A DNA stretch of 64,000 nt from Eutreptiella sp. 'Long Island Sound 2002'. Its lineage: Eukaryota > Euglenozoa > Euglenophyceae > Eutreptiales > Eutreptiaceae. The translations under genes were made by a program, and so were the position numbers. Location of the stretch: the NCBI GenBank assembly GCA_964036045.1, contig OZ038390.1, positions 32,676,819-32,740,818 of the forward strand, in the 5' to 3' direction. Below, piece after piece: positions 53,031 through 62,720 of the stretch (position 1 is its first letter; every line of letters starts with the position of its first letter). The notes below the pieces were generated by a model. That model saw only the letters and a list, made by a program, of their open reading frames with translations, did no database searches and was not told where the DNA came from.

Positions 53031-53689
53031 GTGATGTCTTGTTTAATCCTAAATACGCCGGGTGCGTATACAAAGTTACGGTTGCCATTGACAGCTTGGG
53101 CAACATCGTGTGGATTTGTCCGTTGGCCCCGGGGACATCGGCGGATGTTCTCATTTGGGATCGCGAAGGGCCGAAAAGGAGCAAGGGGCATTATATTGAT
53201 TATGAGATTGGCTCCATGGATGGTGCATACAAGGGGCGCCTCCATGTGGCATGGCCATTTATCGGTCGAAAGACGTTGACCGAGCGGCAAAAGGAGTACA
53301 ACGATGTTCATGGTTTCTATAGGGCACGCATTGAGCACTTGTTTGCACGCATGTGGCACTGGGGCATCGTAAGGAACATATGGAGGGGATCCGGTACGGA
53401 GTTGCATGAGTACGTGCGTGTACTCTTGCATTTGCAGCAATTTTTGATTCGAAGACAGGTACGGTACCCTCCATATGGTCCGTGGGAACACGTACCTACA
53501 CATGTATGGACCGCACCTACACAGGAGGACAATGATGATGAGGATGTTGTGGGTGATGATGGGGATGTTTGTGCCCTTTGTTGCACCAAGTTTGACCCTG
53601 AAAAGATGTCCATGTGTGACAAGTGTGAATTGCAATATTGTACGGATTGCATTGACACGCACACATGTGACAGTGTGACATTTCTTTGA
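53018..53689 (+). CDS. DDE_Tnp_4-type transposase, N-terminally truncated, with C-terminal zinc finger
   Basis: The open frame (223 codons) starts inside the tandem repeat without an ATG. Visible blocks are VTVAIDSLGNIVWI, PGTSADVLIWD, GSMDGAYKG (second catalytic Asp at 53219), RKTLTERQKEYNDVHG and RARIEHLFARMWHW (catalytic Glu at 53333). These match the second half of Harbinger-type DDE endonucleases. The first catalytic Asp region is missing, so the protein should be inactive. After an acidic linker (EDNDDEDVVGDDGD) comes a finger Cys-x2-Cys-x10-Cys-x2-Cys-x4-Cys-x2-Cys-x3-His-x-Cys, then a stop. A fused finger at this end is not part of the usual Harbinger transposase. Copies or fragments occur at 43.8 and 62.5 kb. 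Confidence 0.7.
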   Translation: MGILCDVLFNPKYAGCVYKVTVAIDSLGNIVWICPLAPGTSADVLIWDREGPKRSKGHYIDYEIGSMDGAYKGRLHVAWPFIGRKTLTERQKEYNDVHGFYRARIEHLFARMWHWGIVRNIWRGSGTELHEYVRVLLHLQQFLIRRQVRYPPYGPWEHVPTHVWTAPTQEDNDDEDVVGDDGDVCALCCTKFDPEKMSMCDKCELQYCTDCIDTHTCDSVTFL

Positions 53690-54124
53690 TTCTGCAACTG
53701 TGTCATGTTGTGCACACAAGTTGCGTATTCTCAATGTGTACTTAGTTGACAATGGACCAGAAAGACAGTTGTGTGTTCTTGAGGGTGGCGACCAATGCGC
53801 TGTTCATGGCCTTTCCAGATGTGCATGATGTGTGTTATGTTCAGGGAAGGTGGTTTGCAACTTTCTTGAGCTGGGGCAGTTTGGGTCACCTAATTCTAAG
53901 GGCGTTTCCAAGGGGTGTGCCTGGGGGCTCTTCCGGGGGAACATAGTCTAAAAGTAGCGCGCAGTGCGCGCGCAGTGCAAAGATTCCCCCTATGTGCGCG
54001 CTGCATTGAGGGAACCGTTGGAGACATTGTCTCAGGTTGAGCAGAAATGCATCAATCTAACATGAGGGCAAGGTCCTGGTGGTGAATTGGAACCTCACAT
54101 CATCGCCCCCTTGAAATCCTCCCC

Positions 54125-54412
54125 TTGCACGCCACTTTGACTTTTCTTGTGATGTCAAATGGTTCATACGAGAGGTTGGCGCGAATGTGCACAGACACAG
54201 CTCTGCTCCTCACAGACCACAGACGACAAGCCCGATACGCCTTGCTTCAACAGGAACGTATCATCCAATTGGCGCAAGACACAGCAAAAGCGTACCGACT
54301 TAAGGCAACCCTCTACTGGGACGCTTCCAGACAGGCACAACAAACCATCTACTTCGCACGGAAACGACCACGAGAGCAGTGGGACCCCACCTTGTGGGAA
54401 GTCCCGTTGTAG
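54125..54412 (+). CDS. Unidentified 95-aa helical ORF
   Basis: ATG to TAG. Reads ERLARMCTDTALLLTDHRR, then YALLQQERIIQLAQDTAKAY and RKRPREQWDPTLWEVPL. It looks like genuine helical protein rich in Gln and Arg and could be part of a transposon-encoded protein, since it lies between two mobile elements. After the stop, the similar WHWDPNEWE appears in the next frame, hinting at a short internal duplication. Function unknown. Confidence 0.3.
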   Translation: MHATLTFLVMSNGSYERLARMCTDTALLLTDHRRQARYALLQQERIIQLAQDTAKAYRLKATLYWDASRQAQQTIYFARKRPREQWDPTLWEVPL

Positions 54413-54707
54413 CCACTACCAAAATGGCACTGGGATCCAAACGAGTGGGAAATCCTCCTAACATGACGACACCCACATCAACGGAAAACCATGGGGGCCC
54501 AGTCAAGAGCTGAAGCCCGTATGTTCACCGTGGCACTGCCAAAAGCTGTACTTATTCGCTGAACCTTGCCCTCGCGGCACCTAGCACATTCAGAACTGGC
54601 CTCTTTGATAAAAAAAATTGTGATGTCAAATGGTTGTGTTGTGCTCTCTTGTTCTTTCTGTGCTGGTGCCCCCTGTGAGCGTTGACACCTCTTCACATTG
54701 GGAATGC

Positions 54708-55195
54708 CATGCACGCAGTACGCACGCAGTGCAAAGTTTTGGGTGTCGGCAAATACTCGAACTCTAGTTTTGGCCCCTTTTCACAAGTTTTTGGTTCCGT
54801 ACCAGGGTTTTTTTGGCTTCCCAAGCATTTAGGATGTGGCATATTTGAATTGTCAACCATTTCCCCCTAGAAGAGGCCCATCGACAAAGTGTACGAAGTG
54901 TTCGATTCGCCCTGCAGAGTACTCTTCCCGACAGATAGTACGTGCACCAAAACCTTGGTCGACTTCAAGGTGATTCTCGAACCGAGATGCTCAGGACCGG
55001 ACAGTTCTTCTTCGACGATGCTGTTGGTTATAACTACAACCAGAAGTATCGATGGACATCTGGCCAACCCTATGGTATTGACACCTTTCAGTCTTCCCCC
55101 TAGTAAACAGGTGACAGGTATTCTTGGGTGAGTATCCTAGCCTCTGCGTGCGCAATATGCACGCAGTGCGCACGCAGTGCGAGATCTTGGCCATT
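54708..55195. mobile_element. Duplicated non-coding element, deleted copy
   Basis: Same ends as 38693-39315. Relative to that copy it lacks about 50 bases after the word gacaaagtgtac and about 100 bases after cgagatgctca. The rest is nearly identical, pointing to a recent common origin. Confidence 0.65.
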
Positions 55196-56509
55196 CTAAC
55201 ACAAATGTGCCCACAGGCGCCACAAGTGCTTACTTTTGGTTCCACTCTCGCCACAAGGGTGCCCCACTGTTGGCAACTGTCATCGGCACCTCACCCTCTT
55301 GACCTGAGTTCCTGCACATTCAATACCAGGATACTGGGGACAAGGTTCTGGACCATACAGCAGCCAAGTTATTTCAGTTGGAGACAGTACGGATTGCACC
55401 TCCCCAGTTGCCAGGATGTGCTGATGGATCTCCTTCTCTGCAACCAGCACCTACAGCTGCACCAAAGGCAACCAGAAGTCAAGCGTGTCAGCCTGTCCCT
55501 GAATTGCCCACTGAACATGTTCAGGAGTTCAGGGTTGTTTGGACTCATAAAAAGATGTTTCATACAGTGCTTGTGGAAAGGGCACAGCAGAACGATAACA
55601 TCATGTTTCAATTCGATTGACCCTGCCTGCGTATTGCATGCACTGCTGCAGTTATGGTGCTACGGTTTTGTGGCCCCAAAGAACCGTCACATCATGACCC
55701 CCCCCCCTCCCCCCTCCATGGGCAATGCAAGGCACACAGACACATCAAGGGCACAGGTGACACCGCCCACACCAGCACACAAAGCACAGCGCAGGGGAAC
55801 AGATGGTCAACCTCAAAGGCCAAAGGAGTGCTGAGGGGGACAATCTACGCCGCCTGTAGTAAGGTTTCACGTGACAGTTGTCCAGCTCTAAAGCATGGAT
55901 AGCCCTTGGTCATACAATATGATGTGTACATAAACAAGGAAGCAAGACAACACTGTACTTAGTGGATGGCAGCTTCGCTGTGGCGCACACAAACTATTGG
56001 ACTAAAGGCTGAAAGTGCCTATGGCGGGGGCATTCAGTCAAGGAGAACCGACCATTGCTCTCTCTCCGATGCAAGGCAGCAGGGCACCCCAGCACACCGG
56101 AGGTGTCACAGTTTCCAAAGGTGACACTCATAGTCAGCAATCGCGGGAGATTCAGAGAGGTTCGGGTTACTCAGGTGTGAGTCTCCTCGGCGTGGCATAA
56201 GTTGCTGCTGCCAGTGTGTCTGCAGTGGCAGTGAAGACAAGGGTGGACTTCGCTTCTTATGAGATCACACATTTCGATTTCAGTTTTAATCACAAAGCCA
56301 GTGACAACACTCCAGAAGTGGTTGCGGTTTTGCTGTGCCTTGCCCGTACCGGCCCGGGCACCACCATACCATACCATACCCTACCATGGGGGGGAACCGT
56401 CACGACAAAGGGGAGGGAGATTTCAAGGGGGAGGGAGGGTACCACTGTTCGTCAGGCCCGAGGGACCACACATTGCCTCTTTCTGCCAGTCCACGTTTTG
56501 CTGGCCCCT
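55196..56509. other. Unassigned stretch upstream of the ELAPOR-like gene
   Basis: No supported gene. About 56385-56440 shares aaccgtcacgac and gagatttcaaggggg with 49650-49695, and an overlapping ccataccatacc simple repeat is at about 56366. Promoter elements for the downstream gene could not be identified. Confidence 0.3.
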
Positions 56510-56809
56510 ATGGATTGGTGGGTGCTCTTGTTGGTGCCTGGTCTGGTGCTGTTTGACGGGCTGACGACAGCCATCCCTACCGGACTGACGACAGCCATCC
56601 CCTGCGGTGCCGCGGACTACTTTGAGGTGCAGGTCACGCCATGCACTGACGCGACCCACACGCGGACGATAGAGCTCCGTCGCCGGCCCACTTCTGCATG
56701 CACACAGCCGTTCACGGCTGAGCAGCTGCAATTCCAGACGAGCTGCGAGTGCACGATTGACGACTACTGGGCGCGGGTTGAGGAGTGCTCCCCGGGAATC
56801 AACCGAACG
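56510..56809 (+). CDS. ELAPOR/EIG121-like secretory protein, exon 1 (signal peptide)
   Basis: Starts at ATG with MDWWVLLLVPGLVLFDG, a good signal peptide. It is then Cys-rich: IPCGAADYFEVQVTPCTDA, ELRRRPTSACT, TSCECTIDDYWARVEECSPG. The C-x3-DY-x5-tpC---t---r spacing resembles the N-terminus of ELAPOR1/2 (C-e-dYh-eyteCd--gsrwrv). Those are type I membrane proteins of the trans-Golgi/endolysosomal system in animals, and related Cys-rich proteins occur in protists. It ends in phase 0 at GT donor gtgcgt and joins in phase to 61189-61542 across a 4.4-kb intron filled by a satellite. Family assignment is tentative; secretion is well supported. Confidence 0.6.
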
Positions 56810-57660
56810 GTGCGTGCAGGGCTGTTGCGCATGCCTGTCTCTGTGCGCAGGCGATGGAGCCCGGCGTTCGCTTTGGGAAACCTCCAACACAGAGTAAAGG
56901 CTGTGGGTATCCTCAGGAACGGTCCGGGTTCGAGTTGGGGGGTCGCTTGGCTGCAGAGCCATGAAGAGTGGGGGGGCACATTGTGCATTCTGCTGCAGTT
57001 TTCTTTCTCTTGTTCCTTGGTTGGCACAGCCCAACGAGCCAACGCCAAAGACGCAGGAAATCTGTTTCTTCTGGTGCACTATGTGAGCCATAGCTTTTGG
57101 CAGATGGCAGAAAATGGTGGCAAAATGTGGTAGTTTTATTGCCTCTGGCCAGTCCACCTTGCAGAGAACGTATCAAAACATGAGTGAGCGGAACAGCAGG
57201 TGGTGGTGAGGACAGGATCGTCTCTCCACAGAGTGCGGGAGGAGAGGCAGGCACGAGATGTGTGGCAAGAGCTGGGTCTGATGATGTCAGATGACCCTTT
57301 CGGGGGAACGATAAGTGGGGGGGTTGCTGTGGACACTGGTGGGGACAGTCACAGTGACAGCCCGGCGTCGCAAGAAAAGGCGGGTGCCGAATGGTTTGAA
57401 TTCAGTTGGGGTTAGAGGGAGAACAGCTGTACAAATGGTCCAACACAGTCAGGGAAACGGGAGTGTACACGTTAATAACTCCCCGCAATAAGTGTCGCTG
57501 ACGCATGGAGGTTATTGCCCCGGCGCTCAGCATGTGCGATAGATCCCAGGTGCACGGTGACCGGCTGAAGGCAGTTGGGAGTCTTAACTCTAATGGGGCA
57601 TTTCAAGAACGCCGTTGCCTTGGGGCAGTCCCCCTCTGATTTTGAAAGGCTTCGTGGCCC

Positions 57661-60600
57661 TGCACTACACTGCCCTGCACTGTACTGCACTGCACTACAC
57701 TGCACTGCACTGCACTACACTGCACTGCACTGTACTGCACTGTACTGCACTACACTGCACTGCACTGCCCTGCACTGCACTGCACTGCACTGCACTGCAC
57801 TGCACTGCACTGCACTGCACTGCACTGCACTGTACTGCACTGCACTGCACTGCACTGCACTGCACTGCACTGCACTGTACTGCACTGCACTACACTGCAC
57901 TGCACTGCCCTGCAATGCACTGCACTGCACTGCACTGCACTGCACTGCACTGCACTGCACTGCACTGTACTGCACTGCACTGCACTGCACTGCACTGCAC
58001 TGCACTGCACTGCACTGCACTGCACTGCACTGCACTGCACTGCACTGCACTGCCCTGCACTGCACTGCACTGCACTGCACTGCACTGCACTGCACTGCAC
58101 TGCACTGCACTGCACTACACTGCACTGTACTGCACTGCACTGCACTGCACTGCACTGCACTGCACTGCACTGCACTGCACTGCACTACACTGCACTGTAC
58201 TGCACTGCACTGCACTGCACTGCACTGCACTGCACTGTACTGCACTGCACTGCACTGCACTGCACTGCACTACACTGCACTGTACTGCACTGCACTGCAC
58301 TACACTGCCCTGCACTGTACTGCACTGCAATGCACTGCACTGCACTGCACTGCACTGCACTGCACTGTACTGCACTGCACTGCACTGCACTGCACTGCAC
58401 TGCACTGTACTGCACTGCACTGCACTGCACTGCACTGCACTGCACTGCACTGCACTGCACTGCACTGCACTGCACTGCACTGCACTGCACTGCACTGCCC
58501 TGCACTGCACTGCACTGCACTGCACTGCACTGCACTGCACTGCACTGCACTGCACTGCACTGCACTGCACTGTACTGCACTGCACTGCACTGCACTGCAC
58601 TGCACTGCACTGCACTGCACTGCACTGCACTGCACTACACTGCACTGTACTGCACTGCACTGCACTGCACTGCACTGCACTGCACTGTACTGCACTGCAC
58701 TGCACTGCACTGCACTGCACTGCACTGCACTACACTGCCCTGCACTGCACTGTACTGCACTGCACTGCACTGCACTGCACTGCACTGCACTGCACTGCAC
58801 TGCACTACACTGCACTGTACTGCACTGCACTGCACTGCACTGCACTGCACTGCACTGTACTGCACTGCACTGCACTGCACTGCACTGCACTGCACTGCAC
58901 TGCACTACACTGCCCTGCACTGCACTGTACTGCACTGCACTGCACTGCACTGCACTGCACTGCACTGCACTGCACTGCACTGCACTGCACTGCACTGCAC
59001 TGTACTGCACTGCACTACACTGCACTGCACTGCACTGCACTGCACTGCACTGCACTACACTGCACTGCACTGCACTGCACTGCACTGCACTGCACTGCAC
59101 TGCACTGCACTACACTGCACTGTACTGCACTGCACTGCACTGCACTGCACTGCACTGCACTGTACTGCACTGCACTGCACTGCACTGCACTGCACTGCAC
59201 TGCACTACACTGCCCTGCCCTGCACTGCCCTGCACTGCACTGCACTGCACTGCACTGCACTGCACTGCACTGCACTGCACTGCACTGCACTGTACTGCAC
59301 TGCACTGCACTGCACTGCACTGCACTGCACTGCACTGCACTGCACTACACTGCACTGCACTGCACTGCACTGCACTGCACTGCACTGCACTGCACTGCAC
59401 TACACTGCACTGTACTGCACTGCACTGCACTGCACTGCACTGCACTGCACTGTACTGCACTGCACTGCACTGCACTGCACTGCACTGCACTGCACTGTAC
59501 TGCACTGCACTGCACTGCCCTGCACTGCACTGCACTGCACTGCACTGCACTGCACTGCACTGCACTGCACTGCACTGCACTACACTGCACTGTACTGCAC
59601 TGCACTGCACTGCACTGCACTGCACTGCACTGCACTGCACTGCACTGCACTGCCCTGCACTGCACTGCACTGCACTGCACTGCACTGCACTGCACTGCAC
59701 TGCACTGCACTGCACTACACTGCACTGCACTGCCCTGCCCTGCACTGCCCTGCACTGCACTGCACTGCACTGCACTGCACTGCACTGCACTGCACTGCAC
59801 TGCACTGCACTGTACTGCACTGCACTGCACTGCACTGCACTGCACTGCACTGCACTGCACTGCACTACACTGCACTGCACTGCACTGCACTGCACTGCAC
59901 TGCACTGCACTGCACTGCACTACACTGCACTGTACTGCACTGCACTGCACTGCACTGCACTGCACTGCACTGTACTGCACTGCACTGCACTGCACTGCAC
60001 TGCACTGCACTGCACTGTACTGCACTGCACTGCCCTGCCCTGCACTGCACTGCACTGCACTGCACTGCACTGCACTGCACTGCACTGCACTACACTGCAC
60101 TGTACTGCACTGCACTGCACTGCACTGCACTGCACTGCACTGCACTGCACTGCACTGCACTGCCCTGCACTGCACTGCACTGCACTGCACTGCACTGCAC
60201 TGCACTGCACTGCACTGCACTGCACTGCACTGTACTGCACTGCACTGCACTGCACTGCACTGCACTGCACTGCACTGCACTGCACTGCACTGCACTGCAC
60301 TGCACTGCACTGCACTGCACTGCACTACACTGCACTGTACTGCACTGCACTGCACTGCACTGCACTGCACTGCACTGCACTGCACTGCACTGTACTGCAC
60401 TGCACTGCACTGCACTGCACTGCACTGCACTGCACTGCACTACACTGCCCTGCACTGCACTGTACTGCACTGCACTGCACTGCACTGCACTGCACTGCAC
60501 TGCACTGCACTGCACTGCACTGCACTGCACTGCACTGCACTGCACTGCACTGTACTGCACTGCACTGCACTGCACTGCACTGCACTGCACTGCACTGCAC

Positions 60601-61097
60601 TGCACTGCACTGCACTGCACTGCACTGCACTGCACTGCACTGCACTGCACTGCACTGTACTGCACTGCACTGCACTGCACTGCACTGCACTGCACTGCAC
60701 TGCACTGCACTGCACTGCACTACACTGCCCTGCCCTGCACTGCACTGTACTGCACTGCACTGCACTGCACTGCACTGCACTGCACTGCAGTGCACTGCAC
60801 TGCACTGCACTGCACTGCACTGCACTGCACTGCACTGCACTGCCCTGCACTACACTGCCCTGCACTGCACTGCACTGCACTGCACTGCACTGCACTGCAC
60901 TGCACTGCACTGCACTGCACTGCACTGCACTGCACTGCACTGCACTGCACTGCACTGCACTGCACTGCACTGCACTGCACTGCACTGCACTGCACTACAC
61001 TGCACTGCACTGTACTGCACTGCACTGCACTGCACTGCACTGCACTGCACTGCACTGCACTGCACTGCACTGCACTGCACTGCACTGCACTGCACTG
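57661..61097. repeat. TGCAC pentanucleotide satellite, about 3.4 kb (about 687 units)
   Basis: Almost uninterrupted (tgcac)n with only three common variant units (tacac, tgtac, tgccc) and rare tgcaa or tgcag. Because the unit is 5 bases every frame encodes a five-residue repeat with no stop, creating false ORFs of up to 1438 codons. Variant units recur in the same order (for example blocks starting at about 58631 and 58801, 170 bases apart), so there is higher-order structure. It occupies most of intron 1 of the ELAPOR-like gene. Confidence 0.97.
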
Positions 61098-61188
61098 TAC
61101 CGTAGCGAGCCAACAGTGTTTCGTCGTTCTCATGAGCCGCGATGGCCAATTTGGGTCGAGTTGGAGTCCCCCACCATCACTTCGGCAG

Positions 61189-61542
61189 GTGTTCTCGCCC
61201 TTCGTCAAGAGAAACCAGTGCGTTGGTGGCGTGGACCTGAGCAAACTGCAGCAGACCACCCCGTCCCGTTGCCCCTGCACCTACGCCAAGGACCTGCTGT
61301 CCACCGCGTCCCCGTGCCTCAACAAAGACTCGCGACTCCTGACGTTCTTCTTCGACGACGGGTGCGAGGCCGTGCCGCAGACGCCCGTCCCCAACCCGAA
61401 GCAGATCCCGTGCGACATCCGGTGCAACAGCGGCGCGTACCTCGGCATCAACGCCAACTGCGACCCGGCGGTCGGGAACGTGAACGACTGCGACGTGACC
61501 TGCCACAAGTGCAAAGCCGGTTCGTTCTCCTTCGCTGGCGAG
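61189..61542 (+). CDS. ELAPOR/EIG121-like secretory protein, exon 2
   Basis: Acceptor cacttcggcag, donor gtctgc, phase 0 at both ends, 118 codons. Reads VKRNQCVGGVDLSKLQQ, RCPCTYAKDLLSTASPC, then QIPCDIRCNSGAYLGINANC and CDVTCHKCKAGSFSFAGE. The end matches the ELAPOR block C-fsCasGeYLem---C-kCgeGtySlGsG, a TNFR/growth-factor-receptor-like cysteine repeat. In that family the next exon would begin the mannose-6-phosphate-receptor-like part; I found no such exon before 64000, so the gene is incomplete in this window. Confidence 0.65.
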
Positions 61543-62490
61543 GTCTGCCCTGTCCTTTCCGTTGCCCCACCCCCGCGGGTCCGCACGGCAGACTGTACAC
61601 GGGTAAACCCACAGCCCCCCCCCCACCCCACCCCCCCGGCTCAAGGGTGTCGCAGCAAGTTGGCCGCAGTAGTGCCAGCATCCCGAAAGCTTCGTGTGCC
61701 GACCTGGAGAGTACATTGGCACGCCGTGCACGCGCCGGGCAAAGTCACCTCGAAGAGAGGTTGTTAGATCAAGCGCAGGCGCGGGCGTCATATACCCCCC
61801 TTTTTTGGGGTCATTCGCGTAGCATACCCCAAGGCATGATATTGGATGTCCAACCCCTTGTAAAATCATTATTTTGCCCAATAAGAGCATCCCCGAATGG
61901 ATTTTTTGATTTTGAGGCCTCTACCCCCTAAAACTGGATATCACTTTTTTGAGGGGGGGTGGGGGGGGGGTGGGTGGGTGGGGGGGGGGGGGGTCAAAAG
62001 TTTTTGCTTAATAGGCTACAAGCAGTGGGGACACACGGTGCTGGTAACATGGCCAACGGTCCAATGGTACCGCAGCCGATACCAGATGTGCAGGCGTCGG
62101 TTCGCATCCTGATCTGCTGACTTTTAGCGCCGCCGCCGGCGGCGGCGCCAAAGTGGGCAGACCGGGATTCGGACCGCGGACCACACGGATGCCGGCCGGC
62201 TGCGTTGCCACTCGGCCACTACTTGGATTATGGCGAAGGGCCTCGCTGCTGCTTAGGGCCGCATCTGCCACTGACAAAAAACCCAAACTGTGTGTATCTG
62301 TCTGACTGCCTGCTTGCTGGCTCAGGGACTGATTGGCTGACTGTCAACCTCTCTTCGAGGTGCACTGCCGAAGGCGATAGAATTTTTCCCCTGCTTTGGT
62401 GTGGGGCCCCTGGAGTTGGGGTTAGGGACTCCCACTCTTCGGTGTGGCCACTTGAGTGGTCCGTCTCATGCACAAGAGGGGGATTCTTTG
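61543..62490. other. Start of intron 2 of the ELAPOR-like gene; G runs, palindrome and a tRNA-like piece
   Basis: Contains long G runs at 61953-61993, the perfect 22-bp palindrome gcgccgccgccggcggcggc-gc at 62127-62148, and on the minus strand at about 62155-62225 an A box (tggccgagtgg) and a near-B box (ggtccgaatccc) of a decayed tRNA-like sequence. Confidence 0.45.
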
Positions 62491-62492
62491 AT

Positions 62493-62720
62493 TTTTAGGT
62501 GCATGGCCATGATGGGGCCTACGAAGGTAGGGTGCATGTGATCGTCCCGTTTGTTGGGCGAAAAAACGGAAATTTAATTGATCGCCAACAGTCATACAAC
62601 GTGATTGTGCTTGGGGTTCCTGGGCTAGAGGAAGGAGTTGTGATAGATGGCCGGAACATTCATTTGGATGCTGGGCGCGCCGGGCACACTTTGCGCAAAC
62701 GTACCCTTCCCCCCCCCCTT
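62493..62720 (+). pseudogene. DDE transposase fragment
   Basis: Reads HDGAYEGRVHVIVPFVGRK, then LIDRQQSYNVIVLG. It aligns by eye with MDGAYKGRLHVAWPFIGRK and LTERQKEYNDVHG of the 53-kb transposase. Only this central piece (second catalytic Asp) is left; downstream sequence is unrelated. Confidence 0.65.

Larger units (their letters stand above)
52485..53970 (+). mobile_element. DDE (Harbinger/IS4EU-like) DNA transposon, 5' part replaced by a tandem repeat
   Basis: The left end has gcgcagtgcacgcgcagtgc decamers followed by catactttgtgatactagg; the right end has gtctaaaagtagcgcgcag and the same decamers. The 43805-44660 copy has the same boundaries. In place of the transposase N-terminus it has about 2.5 tandem units of the gacgtagcatttccgcc repeat (about 52590-53030). 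The coding remainder is at 53018-53689. Confidence 0.6.

Noticed and set aside
53018-53689. Full-length active Harbinger transposase
   Set aside because: The region with the first catalytic Asp and the start codon is missing; the frame enters from a tandem repeat.
57575-61931. Open reading frames of 1145-1438 codons (Cys-Thr-Ala-Leu-His repeats)
   Set aside because: They are the translation of a 5-bp satellite, open in all six frames. Only the last part (61189-61542) is real coding sequence, as a separate exon.
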